Assembly: GCF_035762065.1 (NCBI RefSeq)
Contig: NZ_DASTPW010000048.1
Span: forward strand, 62,001 to 126,000
From: Methylibium sp035762065
GTDB taxonomy: Bacteria; Pseudomonadota; Gammaproteobacteria; Burkholderiales; Burkholderiaceae_C
DNA length: 64,000 bases
Direction of reading: 5' to 3'
Shown: one piece after another, positions 62,280 to 64,000 of the stretch
How positions within the stretch are numbered: position 1 is the stretch's first letter
Layout: each line of letters opens with the position of its first letter
The notes under the pieces: model-generated
The model's database searches: none
What the model was told of the DNA's origin: nothing
What the model saw: the letters and a program-made list of their open reading frames with translations, nothing else
Translations under genes and position numbers: made by a program

Positions 62280-63355
62280 GCGGCGGCCCCCCGCGTGCGC
62301 CGCTGCCAGGCGCGCGCCAGCGCGGCGGGCACGAAGCGCTCGCAGACGACGCACATCACGATCAGCGCCTGGATGACCAGCACCACCTCGCGCGACACGT
62401 CGCTTGATCGCTCCATCGCCGCACCGCCGGCCTTCAGGTAGGCGTAGAACAGGGCCGCCGGCAGCACCGCCTTCGGCTCGTTGCGCGCGAGCAGCGCGAC
62501 GACCAGGCCCTCGAAGCCGATGCCCGGACTCAGCTCGACCGGCAGGCGCAGGAACACGGCGTTCGACAGGTGCAGCCCGGCCAGCCCCGCGAAAGCGCCG
62601 CCGAGCGCCATCGACAGCACGACGGTGCGCGCGACCGGCATGCCGCAGCGCGCGGCGAAGTCCGGCGCATCGCCGACCGCGCGGATCTCGTAGCCCAGCG
62701 TCGTGCGGTGCAGGACGAACCAGGCCGCCAGCACCGCCAGCGGCGCGAGCAGCACGAAGGCGGTGAGCCGCGTGCGCGGCCACCACGGCGCGAGCATCGC
62801 CGCCTCGGGCAACGCGGGCGCCGCCAGGAAGCCGGCCGCCGGGTCGTTGAAGGCGTGGGTGATCACGAGCCGGTAGAGCTGGATGCCGACGATGTTGAGC
62901 ATCAGCGTCGTGACGATCTCGTTGGCCTGCCAGCGCGCCTTCATCACGCCGGGGATCGCGCCCCAGGCGAAGCCGGCCGCGACCGCCGCGAGCGCCGCCG
63001 CGGGCAGCGCGAGCGCGCCGAAGGCCGCGAGCTGCACGCTGACCCAGGCGGCCGCGAGCGCGGCCACGAACAGCTGGCCGTCGGCGCCCATCGAGAACTG
63101 CCGCGCGCGCAGCCCGAACAGCACGGCGAGGCCCAGCAGCGCGAGCGTGATCGTGTCTTCCAGGACCGCACTGAAGCGCGTCAGGCGCCGCAGCGTCCAG
63201 CCGCCGTCGGCGCTCCAGGCGAGGTCGGGCAGCGCACCGGCGAGCAGCACGCGGTAGGCGCGCACCGGCTCGTCGCTGACGCAGCAGGTCAGCAGGAAGC
63301 CGGCGGCCAGCGCGACGGCGACCGCGACGAAGGAGCGGCGCAGAGAAGCGTCCAT
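62276..63355 (-). CDS. BMP-type nucleoside ABC transporter permease (first)
   Basis: A 359-residue permease paired with the next gene. Around ten hydrophobic segments; FGLRARQFSMGADGQLFVAAL, WQANEIVTTLMLNIVG and IRAVGDAPDFAARCGMPV match the YufP/NupP-type permease of nucleoside importers. The start ATG 63355 overlaps the ATPase stop by one base (TGATG). Unusual for the family is a run of two cysteines in the first helix (LLTCCVSDEP). Confidence 0.92.
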   Translation of the reverse strand: MDASLRRSFVAVAVALAAGFLLTCCVSDEPVRAYRVLLAGALPDLAWSADGGWTLRRLTRFSAVLEDTITLALLGLAVLFGLRARQFSMGADGQLFVAALAAAWVSVQLAAFGALALPAAALAAVAAGFAWGAIPGVMKARWQANEIVTTLMLNIVGIQLYRLVITHAFNDPAAGFLAAPALPEAAMLAPWWPRTRLTAFVLLAPLAVLAAWFVLHRTTLGYEIRAVGDAPDFAARCGMPVARTVVLSMALGGAFAGLAGLHLSNAVFLRLPVELSPGIGFEGLVVALLARNEPKAVLPAALFYAYLKAGGAAMERSSDVSREVVLVIQALIVMCVVCERFVPAALARAWQRRTRGAAA

Positions 63356-64000
63356 CAGGCGGGCTCCGCCAGCACGGAATCGGCGCGCATGCCGGTCATG
63401 CAACGGCCGATCGCCTGGGCGTCGGCCGTGCCGGCGTCGAAGCAGGCGACCAGCCGGCCTTCGAACAGCACCGCGATGCGGTCGGCCAGCTCGAACAGCT
63501 CGTCCAGGTCGGCCGAGATCAGCAGCAGCGCGGCGCCGCCATCGCGCAGCTCGGCGAGCGCGCGGCGCAGCGTCTGCGCCGCGCCGAGATCGACGCCGCG
63601 CGTCGGCTGGCTCGCGATCAGCAGCCGCGGCCGCGCGGCCAGCTCGCGGCCGACCAGCAGCTTCTGCATGTTGCCGCCCGACAGCGCGGTCACCGCGACC
63701 GACTCGTCGCGCGCACGGATGCCGAAGGCATCGATCAGCCCGCGCGCGCGCCGGCGCAGCGCGGCCGGATCGAGCACGCCGCGGCGCGACAGGGGCGCGG
63801 CGAAGTAGTCGAGCGCCGCCGCGTTGTCGGCCACGCTGAGCTGCGGCGCGAGGCCGCCGTGCAGCCGGTCTTCGGCGATGCAGCCGACGCCCAGCGCACG
63901 CGCATGCCGCACGCCGCGGCCGACGAAGCCGCGGCCGTCGATCTCGGCGCTGCCGGCGGTGGGCGCGACGGCGCCGCACAACAGCTCGGCCAGCTTGTCC
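63355..64000 (-). CDS. Sugar/nucleoside-type ABC ATPase, C-terminal part (cut by window edge)
   Basis: Only the C-terminal 214 residues or so are in the window. They hold most of the second nucleotide-binding domain of a tandem RbsA/YufO-type ATPase: signature LSGGNMQKLLVGREL, a Walker B region LLIASQPTRGVDLGA in which the usual Glu after the Asp-equivalent is replaced as in this subfamily, and ALLLISADLDELFELADRI. The first domain and its Walker A lie beyond 64000. It starts the visible nucleoside operon; a BMP-type binding lipoprotein is expected upstream. Confidence 0.92.
   Translation of the reverse strand, partial: DKLAELLCGAVAPTAGSAEIDGRGFVGRGVRHARALGVGCIAEDRLHGGLAPQLSVADNAAALDYFAAPLSRRGVLDPAALRRRARGLIDAFGIRARDESVAVTALSGGNMQKLLVGRELAARPRLLIASQPTRGVDLGAAQTLRRALAELRDGGAALLLISADLDELFELADRIAVLFEGRLVACFDAGTADAQAIGRCMTGMRADSVLAEPA

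Overview
The window is a stretch of high-GC (about 70 percent by eye) bacterial chromosome, almost certainly from a betaproteobacterium of the order Burkholderiales. The evidence is the gene order ndk-rlmN-pilW-rodZ-ispG-hisS-yfgM-bamB-der-hfq-hflX-hflK-hflC-DUF2065-hisZ-purA, a Bug-type (tripartite tricarboxylate) binding protein, an odhA-odhB-lpdA-zapE cluster, and protein sequences typical of the Rubrivivax/Leptothrix/Methylibium neighbourhood. Genus is not resolved. There are 57 protein genes, two of them cut by the window edges. Coding density is extreme: no gap exceeds about 215 bases, and about fifteen neighbouring pairs overlap by 4 bases (ATGA, GTGA or TTGA). I saw no tRNA, rRNA, CRISPR array, insertion sequence, prophage or clear U-tract terminator.

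Layout. (1) 1-17.3 kb, minus strand: a housekeeping supercluster running from scpB-rluB-ndk through rlmN, pilW, rodZ, ispG, hisS, the outer-membrane and secretion factors yfgM and bamB, der, hfq, the hflX/K/C quality-control genes, DUF2065, hisZ and purA. (2) 17.5-24.1 kb: rluD and bamD diverge from overlapping start codons; then a DinG/YoaA-type helicase, YdcH, a PP2C phosphatase, an unnamed exported coiled-coil protein and zapE. (3) 24.1-29.8 kb, minus: the 2-oxoglutarate dehydrogenase complex (odhA, odhB, lpdA). (4) 30-33.1 kb: hslO, a gamma-type carbonic anhydrase diverging from a ferritin-like DUF455 gene, and marC. (5) 33.1-41.9 kb, minus: a MoxR-DUF58-VWA module next to a membrane-anchored trypsin-like protease, a clan-A-type putative glycosidase overlapping xerD, and a Bug binding protein. 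(6) 42-57.4 kb, mainly plus: AEC transporter, queG (minus), tsaE-amiC, dedA (minus), mutL, a lipoprotein hydrolase, an RluF-like pseudouridine synthase with tandem repeats, a Bcr/CflA efflux pump, miaA, and a LolD/FtsX-type ABC transporter coupled to an AttH/CrtC-like protein. (7) 57.4-64 kb, minus: a tightly coupled operon of a BMP-type nucleoside ABC importer, an ADP-ribosylglycohydrolase-fold enzyme, two PfkB kinases and a nucleoside hydrolase.

The best candidate for undescribed biology is region 7, which reads as an import-and-dismantle pathway for a ribosylated compound, with an ADP-ribosylglycohydrolase-fold enzyme in an unexpected catabolic role. Other points of note are a recurrent promoter design in which a -10-like hexamer ends 6-7 bases before the start codon (bamD, PP2C, mutL, queG, DUF455), which predicts leaderless mRNAs; two divergent gene pairs whose start codons overlap; a three-codon mini-ORF whose stop overlaps the GTG start of hfq; and an inverted repeat that abuts the mutL start.
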